Shown here: piece by piece, positions 1 to 11,349 of the stretch
How the letters are laid out: the number at the start of each line of letters is the position of its first letter
How positions within the stretch are numbered: the stretch's first letter is position 1
Assembly: GCA_949825045.1 (NCBI GenBank)
Contig: OX463808.1
Coordinates: 24,365,674 to 24,429,673 of the forward strand
Source of the DNA: Argyresthia goedartella
Taxonomy: Eukaryota; Arthropoda; Insecta; Lepidoptera; Argyresthiidae
Direction: 5' to 3'
DNA length: 64,000 nucleotides
Position numbers and translations under genes: made by a program
Notes under the pieces: generated by a model
Database searches by the model: none
Seen by the model: the letters and a program-made list of their open reading frames with translations, nothing else
Told to the model about the DNA's origin: nothing

Positions 1-604
1 GGGTCCTCAAGACCGCGTGATGAGGCAGGAAGCAGTGGTCTTCACGCTTCCAGTCGATACCCGAAACCGACATGTGGCCGAGCGACTCGTATTCCCGCAT
101 GAAGTCGACGTACTTCTGCCGGAAAATCCCGTCACGCTTCATGCGTCGTTCCATCGACAGAAGCCGCGTCTCGGCTGTATGGTGTGAACTGCCCAGCGGT
201 GGGCGATCACTCCGGAATGGAAGGCGTGTGATAAATCGACCTGACCGTAGGCGACCAGTATTGTTCCGATAAAACTGTTCACACTCTTCTTCAACCGGGT
301 CCAACCGGCGGACCGTAGGTGGTTCCTCCACCTCCCAAAACTTCTGTATCACCTCCGAGAGTACAGAACCGAATAAGGGACTACTAGTCGCTAGGCGTAG
401 GGCGGTCGGCATGACCGGACCCATTACCGCATGGCCCAGTCTGGTGTTGACCGAAACCAGACCAGTCGCCTGCAACACGTAGACACCTGGCACTAACAGG
501 TATCCCAAGGCATCAACACCCAATAAAATGTCTACCGGGCCCGGAATATCAAACTCCGGGTCAGCCAGTGACAACCCAGCGACCAACTGTCGCACCGAGG
601 GCGA
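1..604 (-). pseudogene. BEL/Pao pol, region between protease and reverse transcriptase
   Basis: The minus strand reads through PVDILLGVDALGYLLV and later EEPPT and FMREYESLGHMS, the linker that joins protease to reverse transcriptase in Pao-family polyproteins. The homologous stretch of the second copy in this window (41.5-42.2 kb) has ILGTDILNYVYDG, FWKVVELPTEKA and FMDEYERLGHMS in the same order, which supports the assignment. The reverse transcriptase itself lies beyond the left edge. No stop was noticed in this frame, but the flanking protease and gag frames are disrupted. Confidence 0.75.
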
Positions 605-1270
605 CTACCGAACGTGAGGGTGTGAGCCCATCACATTAGGCATGACTAATGCCGTGACCGTCAGATTCACCGATGAATCCACCCGTGACGAGAGAGTAAT
701 CCGACATACTCCCTTAACGGAACCGCCTTCCGTGTTCCCAATTCCCCGAATGGAATGTGGATACTCCCTTACCGAAATGACCAACCGTCTCACAAGGTTT
801 AACGAGACTAAGCACCCCTGGGCCCCCGAGTCCAATAGTGCTCGTGCCACACATTACTTGCCGTCCGAACTCCACGCTATCACAGAGGCGGTGGGGAGCA
901 TGACGCTATCACAGAGGCGGTGGGGAGCATGACCGTCTGTGGAGTGGCGGCACCCTGTAAGTGGGCGGCGTGTCCCTAGCGGGAACCTCCGCGGGATCCG
1001 ACCCCGCTGAGACCTCCGTCGGCCTCGGAGTACGGTCTGATATGCAACCGGCATATCAGACCGTAGGTGCATCAAGGGGTCCCAACCCGTATAATAGGCC
1101 CCTCGCTGTCCTGGTATCCGACCATACCGGACGGTGTACGGTGTGCCCGGTGCGCACCGTGGATGAATGGGGGAGAGCGATCCAACCTGGGGCGCTCTAG
1201 GAATGAAGGCGACATCCGACTGTTCGCCTCCCAGAGCGACGGGCAGGGTGGCGCAGAAGGTGGTGGTCAC
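605..1270 (-). pseudogene. BEL/Pao aspartic protease and upstream linker, frameshifted
   Basis: Positions 605-850 encode a retropepsin-like segment with the active-site motif ALLDSGAQ followed by a hydrophobic strand, as in Pao proteases. Upstream, 854-1270 is open in another frame and is Arg/Pro-rich without a recognisable domain. A 29-bp tandem duplication at 874-931 lies exactly between them; because 29 is not a multiple of three it breaks the frame. The protease would process the Gag-Pol polyprotein in a living element. Confidence 0.65.
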
Positions 1271-1286
1271 CCAGCCTTCACGCTAC

Positions 1287-1838
1287 TCATAGGTGCCATC
1301 TGACTCCCGCCCGTAACACACGGTGAGCCAGCGGCCCGAAGTCCTCGCTGTCCGTGGACAGCGGCGACCGAACCCCGGCTATCCCGCATGTTACCCCCCG
1401 CGCTGCCCCCTTCCCCTCGCGGGGGGGGTCCCGTCCGCGGGTACCCCAGTCACCCCGTTGGTGACTCCCGTTGCCAGAAGGGGGACTGGGTCCAGCCCTG
1501 GTTGGGCCCTGTGGCCGACCAACCTGAGTCCGGCCCTGGTGACCATCCGAAGGGCCTGACCGATTCAGGCACAACGCTATGTGGTGCTTGCCACCACAGC
1601 ACTCACACGGGAACGCGCGCGAGCACTCGCTCAGCGTGTGCGGCCCCAAACAACCGAAACACAATCGGTGACGGAAGACTATCTTCCTGTGGGCAGCTAC
1701 CCCGAGCGCCTTAAATTTGGCGCAACTGGTCACGTCATGACCGGCACTGTCGCAGTGCACACAGCCGTCACCCGACGGCGCGGCATTCAAAACGCCAAAT
1801 TGTTTCGAATTCCCACCCCCCTGTGGGGCGGGGGGCAC
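1287..1838 (-). pseudogene. BEL/Pao gag C-terminus with zinc knuckles
   Basis: The frame contains paired Cys/His knuckles: CVHCDSAGHDVTSC and, after CFGCLGPHTLSEC, a third CECCGGKHHIALC. This is the nucleocapsid-like region of Pao gag, which binds RNA. It overlaps the end of the upstream gag frame (1787-2773) by 52 bases in another frame; the shift falls at the C-rich run near 1820. No stop occurs within the knuckle region itself. Confidence 0.8.
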
Positions 1839-2773
1839 GGCCCCTCCCGCATCCGCGCGGGTTGGCGCTGCACACTGGCCTCCGTGTCCAGTGTGTCACA
1901 TCGCCTACATTCACCCTCCAAAAAATCTGTCAATTGGACAAGTGTGGGCAGTTCCGTGCTACTGCCCCCATGCAGCTGTTCAAACCGACTTTGAACAGCT
2001 GCAGGCAACCGTGACAAAACCATATATAAAATAATGTATGACCATTGTTCTACCGGAAGACCAAGGTTCTGAAGGGCCTTAGTGGCCACCAGCACAGGGT
2101 TGAGCACCTGTACTCGTATGTCAACATCCCGTGTTACTCTGGGGATGCTAAACAGCTTCCCCAGCTGCGCATCAACCAACCGCCGTTTGTGTTGGTAGCG
2201 GTCCAACAATATGGACCTTGCTATCTCATAATTGCCCGCCGTGACTGTTAGGTGACCGACCAACTCCTTCGGTTCACCCCGCAGAGCCATCAATAGTTGG
2301 GCCAACTTGTAGGCGTTGTCCAGGTCGTCCCGACCGTGGACCAAACTATCAAATAAATTAATGAAGGCTGGCCACTCATCAATTTCCCCACTGAAGGTCG
2401 GAATCTCCAGGTGTGGCAGCCGTCCAACAACACCCTTCGGGGGTGGGTCTCCGTTACCATCCCCACGGTCATTCCTTCGCGACCGCTTAATCTTCTCCGC
2501 GCGACACTCGATGTCACCCAAGCATTCCATCGCTTGGTCAGCATGCGCGCAGAGCTGTTTCACCGTAGCCACCGAAGCTTCATCAGTAATCCCGAGAGCT
2601 TCAGCCTCCGCAGCCAGCCGACACACCTTCCCGACGCGTGTCATTGCGTCCTCCACACGCTTGAGCAGGACATCATCCATGTCCGGTCGCTCCACATACT
2701 GATGAGTATGGGCGAGCCATCTCATTTCCTCCCGGACACCATTCCGCAGTACCGTCAAGGGTGAAGGTGCCAT
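1787..2773 (-). CDS. BEL/Pao gag, main capsid region (328 codons open)
   Basis: An uninterrupted 328-codon frame starting at the ATG at 2773. An N-terminal helical region (about 1-110) with acidic and basic heptads is followed by the conserved gag core with LPHLEIPTFSGEIDEW, LVHGRDDLDNAYKLAQLL and LLDRYQHKRRLVDAQL, then LGLPVEQWSYIILYMVLSRLP. The same boxes occur in the second BEL/Pao copy (ELPKFSGDLTEW, LGLPVSQWSYLLVNLILQKLP). This is the family long annotated as DUF1759. The frame ends just before the zinc knuckles because of a shift at a C-run. Confidence 0.85.
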   Translation of the reverse strand: MAPSPLTVLRNGVREEMRWLAHTHQYVERPDMDDVLLKRVEDAMTRVGKVCRLAAEAEALGITDEASVATVKQLCAHADQAMECLGDIECRAEKIKRSRRNDRGDGNGDPPPKGVVGRLPHLEIPTFSGEIDEWPAFINLFDSLVHGRDDLDNAYKLAQLLMALRGEPKELVGHLTVTAGNYEIARSILLDRYQHKRRLVDAQLGKLFSIPRVTRDVDIRVQVLNPVLVATKALQNLGLPVEQWSYIILYMVLSRLPAAVQSRFEQLHGGSSTELPTLVQLTDFLEGECRRCDTLDTEASVQRQPARMREGPCPPPHRGVGIRNNLAF

Positions 2774-2880
2774 GTTGACCGATTTAATCGATTCTGGTCC
2801 TATACTTCACTACCGAACTAAGTATAGCCAGGGACCAGCACTTGCCCGTCAGCGCTGGGCACAGAAATTAAAACTAAGTT

Positions 2881-4100
2881 GTCAAAACTAAAGCGACTAC
2901 TAGAACAATTAAATCCTAAAAATATTTAATATGGTCGCCCTGTGGATATACACCTTATAACTATATAACTATACACTCTAAATCAATTAGAGAATGCCAC
3001 CATAAAGCACAATAAAAATAACACACAAAAATTTATTATAAAAAAATAAAAAATAAAAAATATAAAATAAAATTAATTAAAAAAAATAAGTGGTGGGCTC
3101 CGAGACTATAAACCTAAACAATATAGCACCCTAAAACACACTGGATATCAAAATCCAAGCTATTTTTTATATAATGTAGGTAGCCGTGAACCTTCTAGAA
3201 GTGGCCTTTCCGATATGACCTACACTTCTACTGAGGTCAGCAAAATCAGCTTAATACCCCTTAAATAGCCTGACCCTGCTGTAACCCAAAATAACACTGC
3301 ACATTCACACACACCCGACGTTCAATTACAAGTAATACAATATATGTAGTTACTTCGCGGAATGACTGTTCAATCCTTATGCACACAACAGTAGTTTACG
3401 ACTACAAATTTATAATTATCGTTAACTAAATCGTTAATTATACGTTCACTAACCGAAAATGAACCTAAATTGTGGTATACCGTATACCGACCACAAAAGA
3501 CTCATTCACAAAAATGATTGCCGACCAGTCTGAGGTACCCTCTTCCACTACAATGTGGCAAAAAAAAACAACCCTACAACCGTCCGTGAATCGATTTCCT
3601 ACTAGGAAACTCTGCCTACCAAAATGTTAAATCCACGCCTCAACCGAAAGGGTGGAATCTGTGAAGGGTTGTTTTACAATGGAATGTCACGAAGTAGTAC
3701 TGACCTTGACGCCGTCGACTGGTATGCGAAAGTTCAGATTCGAGGCAGGAGTACGGGATGAGGTAAACAAGGGTATCTTACTCGTGTCGTAGCCCGCTGC
3801 TGGTGCTGTCTTAATGCTGCCGACTACAAGGGTCGCTATCAGAGCGCGACGAATTGGTGACCGAATCACTTCAAATTTTCACAGCACGAAGCACTCACTA
3901 CGATGACGTGAAATCAACTTATTTCTTGTAGATTATTACGAGATTACCATTGAAATACCATTCGGCCAAAGCCCCGATGCCTGCCGAAAATTTTACCACT
4001 TGCAAGTCAGCCAGCTAGTGATGTTTTTCACTCGCGGTCAATCCGCGCAACAAAAACCGAGGTGCGTCCCGAAGCATAAATATTAAACAAGTAATAATGC
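2881..4100. other. AT-rich stretch upstream of gag; possible LTR/leader of copy 1
   Basis: No gene is visible. By position this should contain the leader and 5' LTR of the minus-strand BEL/Pao fragment. The AT-rich block at 3000-3080 and the short open frames show no homology to known domains. I found no second LTR copy in the window to delimit it. Confidence 0.35.
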
Positions 4101-4139
4101 ATACAAAACAAAGAAAAAGTGCTACTACCTCGGAAATAG

Positions 4140-5850
4140 TTAACACAGCCAAATTAATACTGCATTACGTAAACGGAAGGCCCAGTATGTCTGGCTTGAG
4201 GACCGATGAATAGGGCCTAACCTTACTTCTTCTTGCCCTGCGTCTGAGTCGTCTGTCGCCTGGTGACTACGCCCATGGCGGAGCCAGCTGCGGCCCCCCA
4301 GAAGGTTTCCCATTGCCGATAGGCGGGGGGCCACCTTGCTGGGATATTTTTCAAATAGCGGCCGTAAATCCGCTCAGCACTCAAGCTTTTGCCGCGTGTT
4401 GTCAGGTGTATTTTACCATCGGATGTCTAGGAGTTGCTTACTCCACTTGCATTCCAAGCTTACTCCATGCTTACTTCAGCATTTGCTCTGTGTTTTACCA
4501 GTGCCGCTGTTATGCTTGTGAATTTAGTCTTGTCGAAGGTTTCTTCAATATCAATGAAGATTCCTAGGCACATATACTTACTGTTGATGGCTTCTTCAAT
4601 AGGGCTGATTCTGTAGATTTACCTTTACTGTAGGCGTGCTGATTTTGATGCAAAGGTATGTTACTCAGGGCCTTCTCTCGTAGATCTCTATCACATAGCC
4701 TTTCCATCGTTTTCAGCAGAAACGAGGTAAGGCGATAGGATCTGAGTAGTCGCTCTTACAGGTAAGCCAGGGCTTGGATATGAAAATTACTTTTACCTCT
4801 CTACCGTGTCTCGGTACATATCCGTGTGCCAGACATGCCACCATGATATTGGTTAATTCCTGAACAAGGTCTCCTCTCCACTTTAGCAAAGCCAGGAATA
4901 TGCCGCCCAGTCCCGGCGATTTAAACGTGTTAAAGCTGTTGATTGCCCACCTAGTTTTTTGTGGGTTGATTACCTCGAGTGCGAGTTCCCACTACTCCTC
5001 TGTCCGTGTTATCTCCTCCGTCCAGTTGACCGTCCTTAATAGTTAACAGGCAGGGAAGTGTGTTTGTATTAACGTACATTCTGGCTCTTCTGGAGTGTTG
5101 GTGAGTGGTCGGATAACACCGCTTTGCGCAGGGACCCAAGGGTTTGATTGAATTGTTGGCAGAGAATCTCCCTTACCCTGTTCGCCTGCGCACAGCTCTC
5201 GATGTTGCTGCAGAACTTGCTCCACGAGTTTGTACTTCTGTACCGTAGGCCCTTTTTATACTGAGACTTAGCTGTTCTGTACTTGTCCCAGTCATCATCT
5301 GCAGCTGTGTTCATTTCCCTATTTAGTAGGCGCCTTACTTTACTTCACTTCTGAGCCCCTGCAGCTCTGGTCCCCACCAGTCAGCACCGGCGTTGACGCT
5401 TGCCACTGGAGTTGCTAGGGGGCATGCATGGTGTTAGCTGGCCGTGCCTCAGATAGGTTGTTTACCTGGTGTTCTATAGCCATGGCACCCAATATCTTTA
5501 CCGACACTCCCTGCTGTTTCAGGAGCTGATCCAACCATTTGGCATATTGCACTTGGTCAGTTCGGCGGGGATTGCGCTTTGGGGTTGCCTCTACTGTGTT
5601 TACCTGAATCTCGTATCGAATCTATCTGTGCTAAGCACGATGCTTCTTCGGATACGTGCCAGTTTAAGATGGCTCTTGACGCTTCTTCGGTTGCAAGTGT
5701 TATATCAATGATTGTTCTGCCTCGCTTGGTGACGAATGTTAGTTCTATCTCAATAACATGTGGCGGTATTGATTTTTACGTAAATCCAAGAGGTAAGTTA
5801 AACATGAGATTTTTTGATCTTAGGTTTGTAGAGATGTTTTTATTGATTGT
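4140..5850 (-). mobile_element. Degenerate non-LTR retrotransposon (endonuclease + reverse transcriptase)
   Basis: Minus-strand remains of a LINE. At 5700-5790 the AP-endonuclease C-terminus is readable (TFVTKRGRTIIDITLAT). At 5069-5314 follows a basic linker, and at 4340-4990 pieces of the fingers and palm of the reverse transcriptase (PIAYRLTSFLLKTMERL, GIFIDIEETFDKTKF). The LTSFLLKTMERL and GxFxDIEGAFD style is that of the jockey/R1/I assemblage. Many stops and frameshifts and the loss of the YADD-region palm show it is long dead. Confidence 0.75.
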
Positions 5851-5929
5851 TGGTCTTCTTCGATTTTAGAACATGTTGAGATGAGGACATGACTTCTCAT
5901 GTTGCTCAGGTGATTTTCTTAACCGTTCA

Positions 5930-7560
5930 GGGTCTAACTCAATGTTAGAGAGGTTGCACACGGGACGGTTTCTGACTGCGTGGACAACGTGCAGCTGTCG
6001 GGATTCGAACAATGAAAACGCAAGGCCGTCAGCACAAGTGACCTTTGCACACTATGTTTTCGTTTATATCGCGATAAAACCTCGCATTTGTTAAATGATA
6101 GCGTTGAAGGCGCCACTACATTTTTTACCTTTGACGCATGATGAATATGGTAAAAATAGGTAGAGGACACTTACACAAACAAAATATTCTTGACCAATCT
6201 CAGCAATAAAAGGCATAACATGATCTTGGGAGAATCCTTCAACCGCCCTGGCCGCTGATAGGCACCGATCCACAATGAAAAACGCCAAACCTTCATACAT
6301 ACGCATAACCACACCGTGAATGAACTACCTTGGTAACTCACTGTCTGACGTGTCATGATTAGAATAACACTTTCTCCATAGTAGGTACTGTTCAATCTCA
6401 TGGAAATCTGGTGCTGCTAGGGCTACTTTGTCCTCAACAGTCAAGAGGCTTTGCCCCTAGGGTCAAGTGTCTTATTCACGTGTTCACGTGATTTATTTTT
6501 ATCGTGCTACTCGATGGTGCCTGTCAAACTGGTTTTGCACGTAAATACCGTTCCTCTATTCCTCGCCTTCTGCTGCGTTCACTGACGATCTAACTCGACG
6601 ATGATAACATGTGCCGCTTGAAGCCACTGCCTGATCTCAACTGCGGTGAGGAAGCGGATACTTAACAATTCCAAATAACAATCCGGCCATTAGGGAAGAT
6701 TTTGTACCTAACTCTGCCACTAACTGGTCGCCGCGTAATGCGTCCAATCCCTCAAAACTTCTTAAACACAAAAACTATGTCGTAGCTATATGGTAGAATT
6801 TTATCATTTCATGAATCCAACCTTGGATTTATCATTTCATGAAATGGCCAACCATGCACCTGCTATTTCACACATACACACCCCAATTGTGATGTTATGT
6901 GTTTTTTTTTGAGAAAAGACGACAAGACATACGTTTTTCACTAAATATCCACTTAATTAAACAAAAGCTTATCCTATTCTCATCAAAATTTCCCTCGATT
7001 AATGCTCAGTTTGTGTAAAATTTTGCGCTGGGCACTTGGGTCACATTTTCTGCTGCTGTGTGTAGATTGTGCATAAAGTGTACCACAAGGTGTGCCGGAT
7101 CGTGACATAGTGATAGGCTCGCTTCGCTCACCGAATAGGTTTACTACAAGCCCGGATTATTAGGGTAGGGTCATTTTTTTTAAAACAAGTTCTTCACAAC
7201 CTATCTGGTCATAGCTGATATTTCTTTTCAACCGTGGGTCGAGCGGGCAACTGAAGTGACTGATTATTTGTTTCACACTTACAGTACTAATTAACCTACT
7301 TCACAAAAGGAGGTTTACAATTTCGTCGAGGTCTTTTTTACTAACACGTTTTGTTAGGTTCACCCAGTCTCACGCAACCAGGAACAAACAAAAAAATTGT
7401 TTCTATTTAGCACAGATTTAATGGTGTCCACATGCTATCTTAGTCTTTGTCTCTGTGTCCCTTTCTTACAGTCTGTCATGGCGACACGTGTGGTTGTTTG
7501 GGATCATTTGGTTGGGAGAATAATTGTGAAATTTACAACAATTTTCGTGATATTGTTTTA
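5930..7560. other. Stretch without recognised gene
   Basis: AT-rich DNA with only short open frames. A possible minus-strand exon at 6175-6331 is listed separately. A short duplicated phrase (atttatcatttcatgaa) occurs at about 6795-6845. No domain or repeat family was recognised elsewhere in this stretch. Confidence 0.3.
6175..6331 (-). other. Possible orphan exon (unidentified)
   Basis: The minus strand is open and reads protein-like (MYEGLAFFIVDRCLSAARAV, then GFSQDHVMPFIAEIGQEYF), ending at a strong donor GTAAGT whose exon edge is 6175. An AG at about 6332 could serve as acceptor but lacks a good pyrimidine tract. I recognise no family. Composition is balanced, unlike the flanking AT-rich DNA, which suggests a host exon or a gene fragment carried by a transposon. 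Confidence 0.25.
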
Positions 7561-7624
7561 AAAAGTGCTGGGGTGGGGACTGCTGTGTGACACTTACAAA
7601 CTATTTCCTCGTGATTCTCTAAAA

Positions 7625-7753
7625 ATGGCACCGATTAGACACTATAGATCGTGTGTAGTTTGTACAAAAAGATATGGTCGACAAAATTTTATTAAAAGGA
7701 AATTTATGACAAAATTTCCTATAGATGAAGATCATGAAGTACAGATTGACTAA
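7625..7753 (+). other. THAP-like N-terminal fragment (weak)
   Basis: An ATG at 7625 begins a basic peptide with the pattern C-x2-C followed about 22 residues later by KFPIDED. This resembles the start of a C2CH THAP DNA-binding domain, as found in P-element transposases and some host regulators. Only the first Cys pair is present; no downstream C-x2-H was seen, and the frame stops at 7751-7753. A weak donor-like gtacag follows codon DHE. It could be a first exon or a fragment. Confidence 0.25.
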
Positions 7754-7769
7754 AATAATAAAGTATTTT

Positions 7770-8600
7770 GTCCCCTTGAACTATCAGCGAGACTAAAATT
7801 ATACTCTATCTTTCTGAAATGAGAAAAAATATTTGTATGTTTGTTAACAATAGTGATGTCAATTTTCACTCTATCGATAAACGGATTAAGTATGAGTCGA
7901 TAAACTTTACCTTATGATGATGCTGTTATAGTGGATATTTTGGAATAGTTTTGCATAGATGCTGTTGCATACAGTCAGAGACAAGACTCTTTACACTTTT
8001 TCTTATGATAGCATTTTTCATTTTGTAATTTAAATTAAACTTTCTGGTTTTTATGTAAATAAGTAATAGTTTTGTACGTGATGAAACTCCATGTAACGCC
8101 CGCGCGGACGCATAGAAACCGTTGCAGAGTTTCACTGAAATTCACGGAGAAGTCGACGATCTCCTTGTCCACGCGGACGCATATAAATCGAGCCTAAGTC
8201 TCAATCTTCTTGTTCTTTTGTAAATTGTATAACTTTAAATTGATGCTTTTGTTAATTGTAAGTAAAAAAATCGTATTTTTTATTTAAAATTTTTGATGTA
8301 AATAATACAAAAATATATTTTAAATTATTTATTGTCTTACAATGTTACGATAAATGTTTTCTCATATGATAAACCTAGGTGGCCCCTGACGATAATTTAT
8401 CGATATCGATTTGATCAGGAACTACATTTTGCCATCCCTAATTGTACTCGTAATGTTGGTATGACGTATTTTGACATTTAAGTTTTTGCTGTATTGGTAT
8501 TGCTAGTTGTGCTAAATAGATTCCATTTCCAAGTAAGGAAGTCCCGTCTCTTAAAACGGTAGTGATTATATTCTCTTTGGGTTCACCTAGATGTGACGAC
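7770..8600. other. Stretch without recognised gene
   Basis: AT-rich. A phrase of the form cgcggacgcat occurs twice (about 8102 and 8176) with similar surroundings, which suggests an old local duplication. Nothing else recognisable. Confidence 0.3.
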
Positions 8601-8619
8601 CTCTCTGGCGTGTTCTGTT

Positions 8620-8830
8620 GTGTGTTGTGGCCTGGTTGTGGCTCTTTATACCATGCGAGAGGTCCCGGGTTCGCCGGTTCGATCCCCGGCTGGGGATAAA
8701 GAAAAAAAACCCCCAGTCTTGGATGTTCATATGTGTGTGATGTCTCTGTTTCTGTTTCCCACGACACAGGGTATCCTAGTGTGAGGCCAGAAGCAATGTA
8801 GACTAGTATATAAATGTTTTTGAATTTTTA
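8620..8830 (+). mobile_element. tRNA-derived SINE, copy 1
   Basis: The segment carries a pol III B-box (ggttcgatcc) in a tRNA-like context, then a unique body with cacgacacagggtatcctag and gaggccagaagcaatgta. The same body recurs near 15.5, 20.8 and 54.4 kb, which defines a SINE family in this window. The A-box half is degenerate. The copy ends in an AT-rich tail. Confidence 0.8.
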
Positions 8831-8879
8831 CTTTTAACCAAGGAAGTAAGTAATAAATAAAGTAATTATGTAAACTAAT

Positions 8880-9745
8880 CTTGCAAGATTTTTTTTCCCA
8901 CTTCCCGGTTTCCAATTGAGCTAAAATTTGGAATAATTATGGCAGTTCGGTGACAATGCAATAATATGATACCATCGAGCTGATCTGATGATGGACTCGG
9001 ATGGTGGTCACAGGAACTCTGTAATAAAGCAACGCAATCCTAACTACCTACCTATTGTTTGGGCTCTTTAGAATCGTCTCGGTTTTATGGATTTATGTTT
9101 ATGTTTATGGATACTAATCCATAAAGTATCGAACTGATCTGATAATGGGTCCTGAAGGTGGACAGTGCAACTCTTCAATGGCTACTAGTAAACCCCTCGA
9201 GTTTGGACTCGTTTGATTTGTTTTAACGTGACAAATACATGCGCGTTTTTTAATTAATTTCTCAAAAACAGATGAACTATTTGTAAAAAATATTCTATTG
9301 TTTAGAAGGGTTTACCTTCCTATTGACATTAGGTCAGGAGCTGATGATGGGATAGTGGGGAAATCGAGATAACTCTTTCGTGTTTTTGATAGTAAGTCGT
9401 GCCTTTACTATTGAGAAGCATCATTTTATTAAGTGGAACTGATGATGTACACCACAGACGACCACCGAGACTGTTCAAAGCTAGTTATCCCACAGATTGC
9501 AATATGATTAATTGATGACTTACTTGTTGCTAAGTAATGTATCCTCGTCATAATGCATATGTGATATGTGGAGGTGATAGTGAGTACCAGGAATGCTTCT
9601 CAACAATTTATCAACGTCGACCAGGATCTTAAGATTGGATCCTAACGTTGGGAAGTATGACTTGGTGAAGTGGAAGTGAAACTCGTGATGATAAAGATGG
9701 CCACCGGAACAACGCAATTCTAAGTACCTGTTTTAAGGGTTGGGA
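8880..9745 (+). repeat. Degenerate tandem repeat of 'gctgatctgatgatgg' type
   Basis: A loosely repeated unit of about 90-170 bp recurs at about 8975, 9130, 9340, 9440 and 9660. It has a gagctgat(ct)gatgatgg core followed by ggaactct and aacgcaatcctaa. The units are badly diverged. This is a common lepidopteran repeat type that I recognise by its core phrase; no coding capacity is evident. Confidence 0.55.
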
Positions 9746-9919
9746 TACGATCACTTAGGCTGTTCCGAAAATTGTTAGCCACAGAGAATATTACCTCTTT
9801 TTTCCTGGAACTATTTTAAATGCAAACCTCCTACCTCCTTTCAATACAAACCTCCTTGGTGAAAATCATTGGCTGGCTATGAATGGTAATTTTTTTAATT
9901 ATTTTTAAAAATGGTTTGT

Positions 9920-10985
9920 CATTCTTCTTTTGTTTGCAACAATGAACGATTTTTGATTTGATTTTCTATGATTATAACCGTGGGTTAACCTTTAAGAAAT
10001 CCCACGAAAATTTACAAGCTGCCTTTGGAGAGTCTCCTCCTGGGTAAGCAACAGTCACTTATTGGTTTCATGAATTTAAACGTGGTCGAGAGAACCTAAA
10101 CGATGACCCTCGACCCCGCCGACCACCAACTGCCGTAACACATGAAACGTCATCAGGGTGGAGTGGCTATTGCAGGAAAATATAAATATTACACACAGGG
10201 AGATTCAGGATGAATTGAAGATTGGATCACAGCCAGTTTTACTATCCTACATGAACACCTTAAAGTCAGGAAGGTTGCTTCCCGGTGGATACCTCATCCT
10301 CTCAGTGTAGAGCAAAAATACCGTCGTGTTGATTGGTGCAAATTCATGCTGAAAAAGGAAGAACTTCACAAAACGTATCCTACATCATGATGACAACTGA
10401 TGAATCTTGGATCTATAGCTACGATCCTCTTAAAAAACAGCAATCCACGCAATGGGTGTTTGAAAAGGACCAGTTGCCCACAAAACTTGGTGGCAGTCGG
10501 AGCGTTAATAAAAAAAAGATTGCCTTTTTTTTGACATAGTGGACCAGTAGCAATAATCCCGCTAGAAGACCGTAGAACAGTTACTAGTGAATGGTATTCC
10601 GAAGTTTGTCTACCTCAAGCTTTTGGGGAGTTGAGTAGTGAGCGCCCAAGGAGCGGAGTCCGTGGCATTCTTTTTCACCAAGATAACGCGCCCGCTCACA
10701 CAGCTGCTAGAACCATCAACTATTTGTCAACTTCGGGGGCAAAAATATTACCCCATCCTCCGTACAGCCCAGATTTAGCTCCGAGCGATTCTTTTTAAAT
10801 TTCCCACAGTAAAAAAATGCTTCGAGGACGAAAATTTAACACCGCAAACAACGCCGTCGAAGAATTTAGTCGGGATATTTTTAGACCTCCAGCAAAATGC
10901 GTTTTTCAAATGTTTTGAGGACTGGTTTACTCGAATGCATAAGTGCATAGGGGTTGGAGGGGAATAATATGAAAAACTGTAAATA
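9920..10985 (+). pseudogene. mariner (DD34D) transposase, decayed
   Basis: Three-frame reading recovers a full mariner transposase in order. The N-terminal helix-turn-helix region carries FKRGRENLNDDPRPRRPPTA. The first catalytic Asp is in TTDESWIYSYDP at about 10395, the second in FHQDNAPAH at about 10680, and the third in SPDLAPSD at about 10780. The last two Asp residues are separated by 34 residues, the mariner signature. Multiple stops and frameshifts kill the frame. It would act by cut-and-paste at TA sites. Terminal inverted repeats were not resolved. Confidence 0.85.
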
Positions 10986-11149
10986 AACTTTTTTGATGTT
11001 CTTACTATTTTTAATTTCACTAAAAAAAATGGAACAGAATTGAATTCGATTTTTTCCAAAAGTTTCTCTTTGTTTAAATTATTTATTCCCAGAACTAACA
11101 ACAAATCCTGACCATGTACCAATGAGATAATTAATTTATCTTAAGTACA

Positions 11150-11335
11150 TTATACGGACGTTCTAACGGTGATGGAAAAACATCGTGAGGAAACCTTCAT
11201 TACTCCATAGCTGCGGCGATGGGCTAGCCCCCTGTCACGCAAAATGGAGTATTGAATAACTGGTTCAAAGTGGGCACAATTGTGCCTTTGCCACCCCGTA
11301 TGGGAAAAGGCGTGACGCTTTGTTATGTTAATAAC
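11150..11335. repeat. Short repeat remnant (LINE/SINE 3'-end type)
   Basis: The phrase gtgatggaaaaacatcgtga, followed by ggaaacc and, 100 bp on, ctagccccctgtcac, resembles 3' ends of common lepidopteran LINE/SINE repeats. It lies directly upstream of the splice acceptor of the coiled-coil gene. Assignment is from memory of the family style only. Confidence 0.4.
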
Positions 11336-11349
11336 AATTCTTTCTTCAG

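Larger units (their letters stand above)
1..2880 (-). mobile_element. BEL/Pao LTR retrotransposon, partial (copy 1)
   Basis: Minus-strand gag-pol of a BEL/Pao element that runs off the left edge of the window. From high to low coordinate one reads gag, two Cys-rich knuckles, a retropepsin-like stretch with ALLDSGAQ, and the start of the region leading into reverse transcriptase. The order matches BEL/Pao and differs from Gypsy or Copia. Frames shift at a C-run near 1820 and at a 29-bp duplication at 874-931, so the copy looks dead. Upstream of gag a tgtcaaaact box near 2880 could be an LTR end, but I could not define LTR limits. GC content is well above the surrounding DNA. Confidence 0.85.

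Noticed and set aside
1323..1994. Plus-strand open frames over 1.3-2.0 kb
   Set aside because: These are antisense shadows of GC-rich minus-strand gag.
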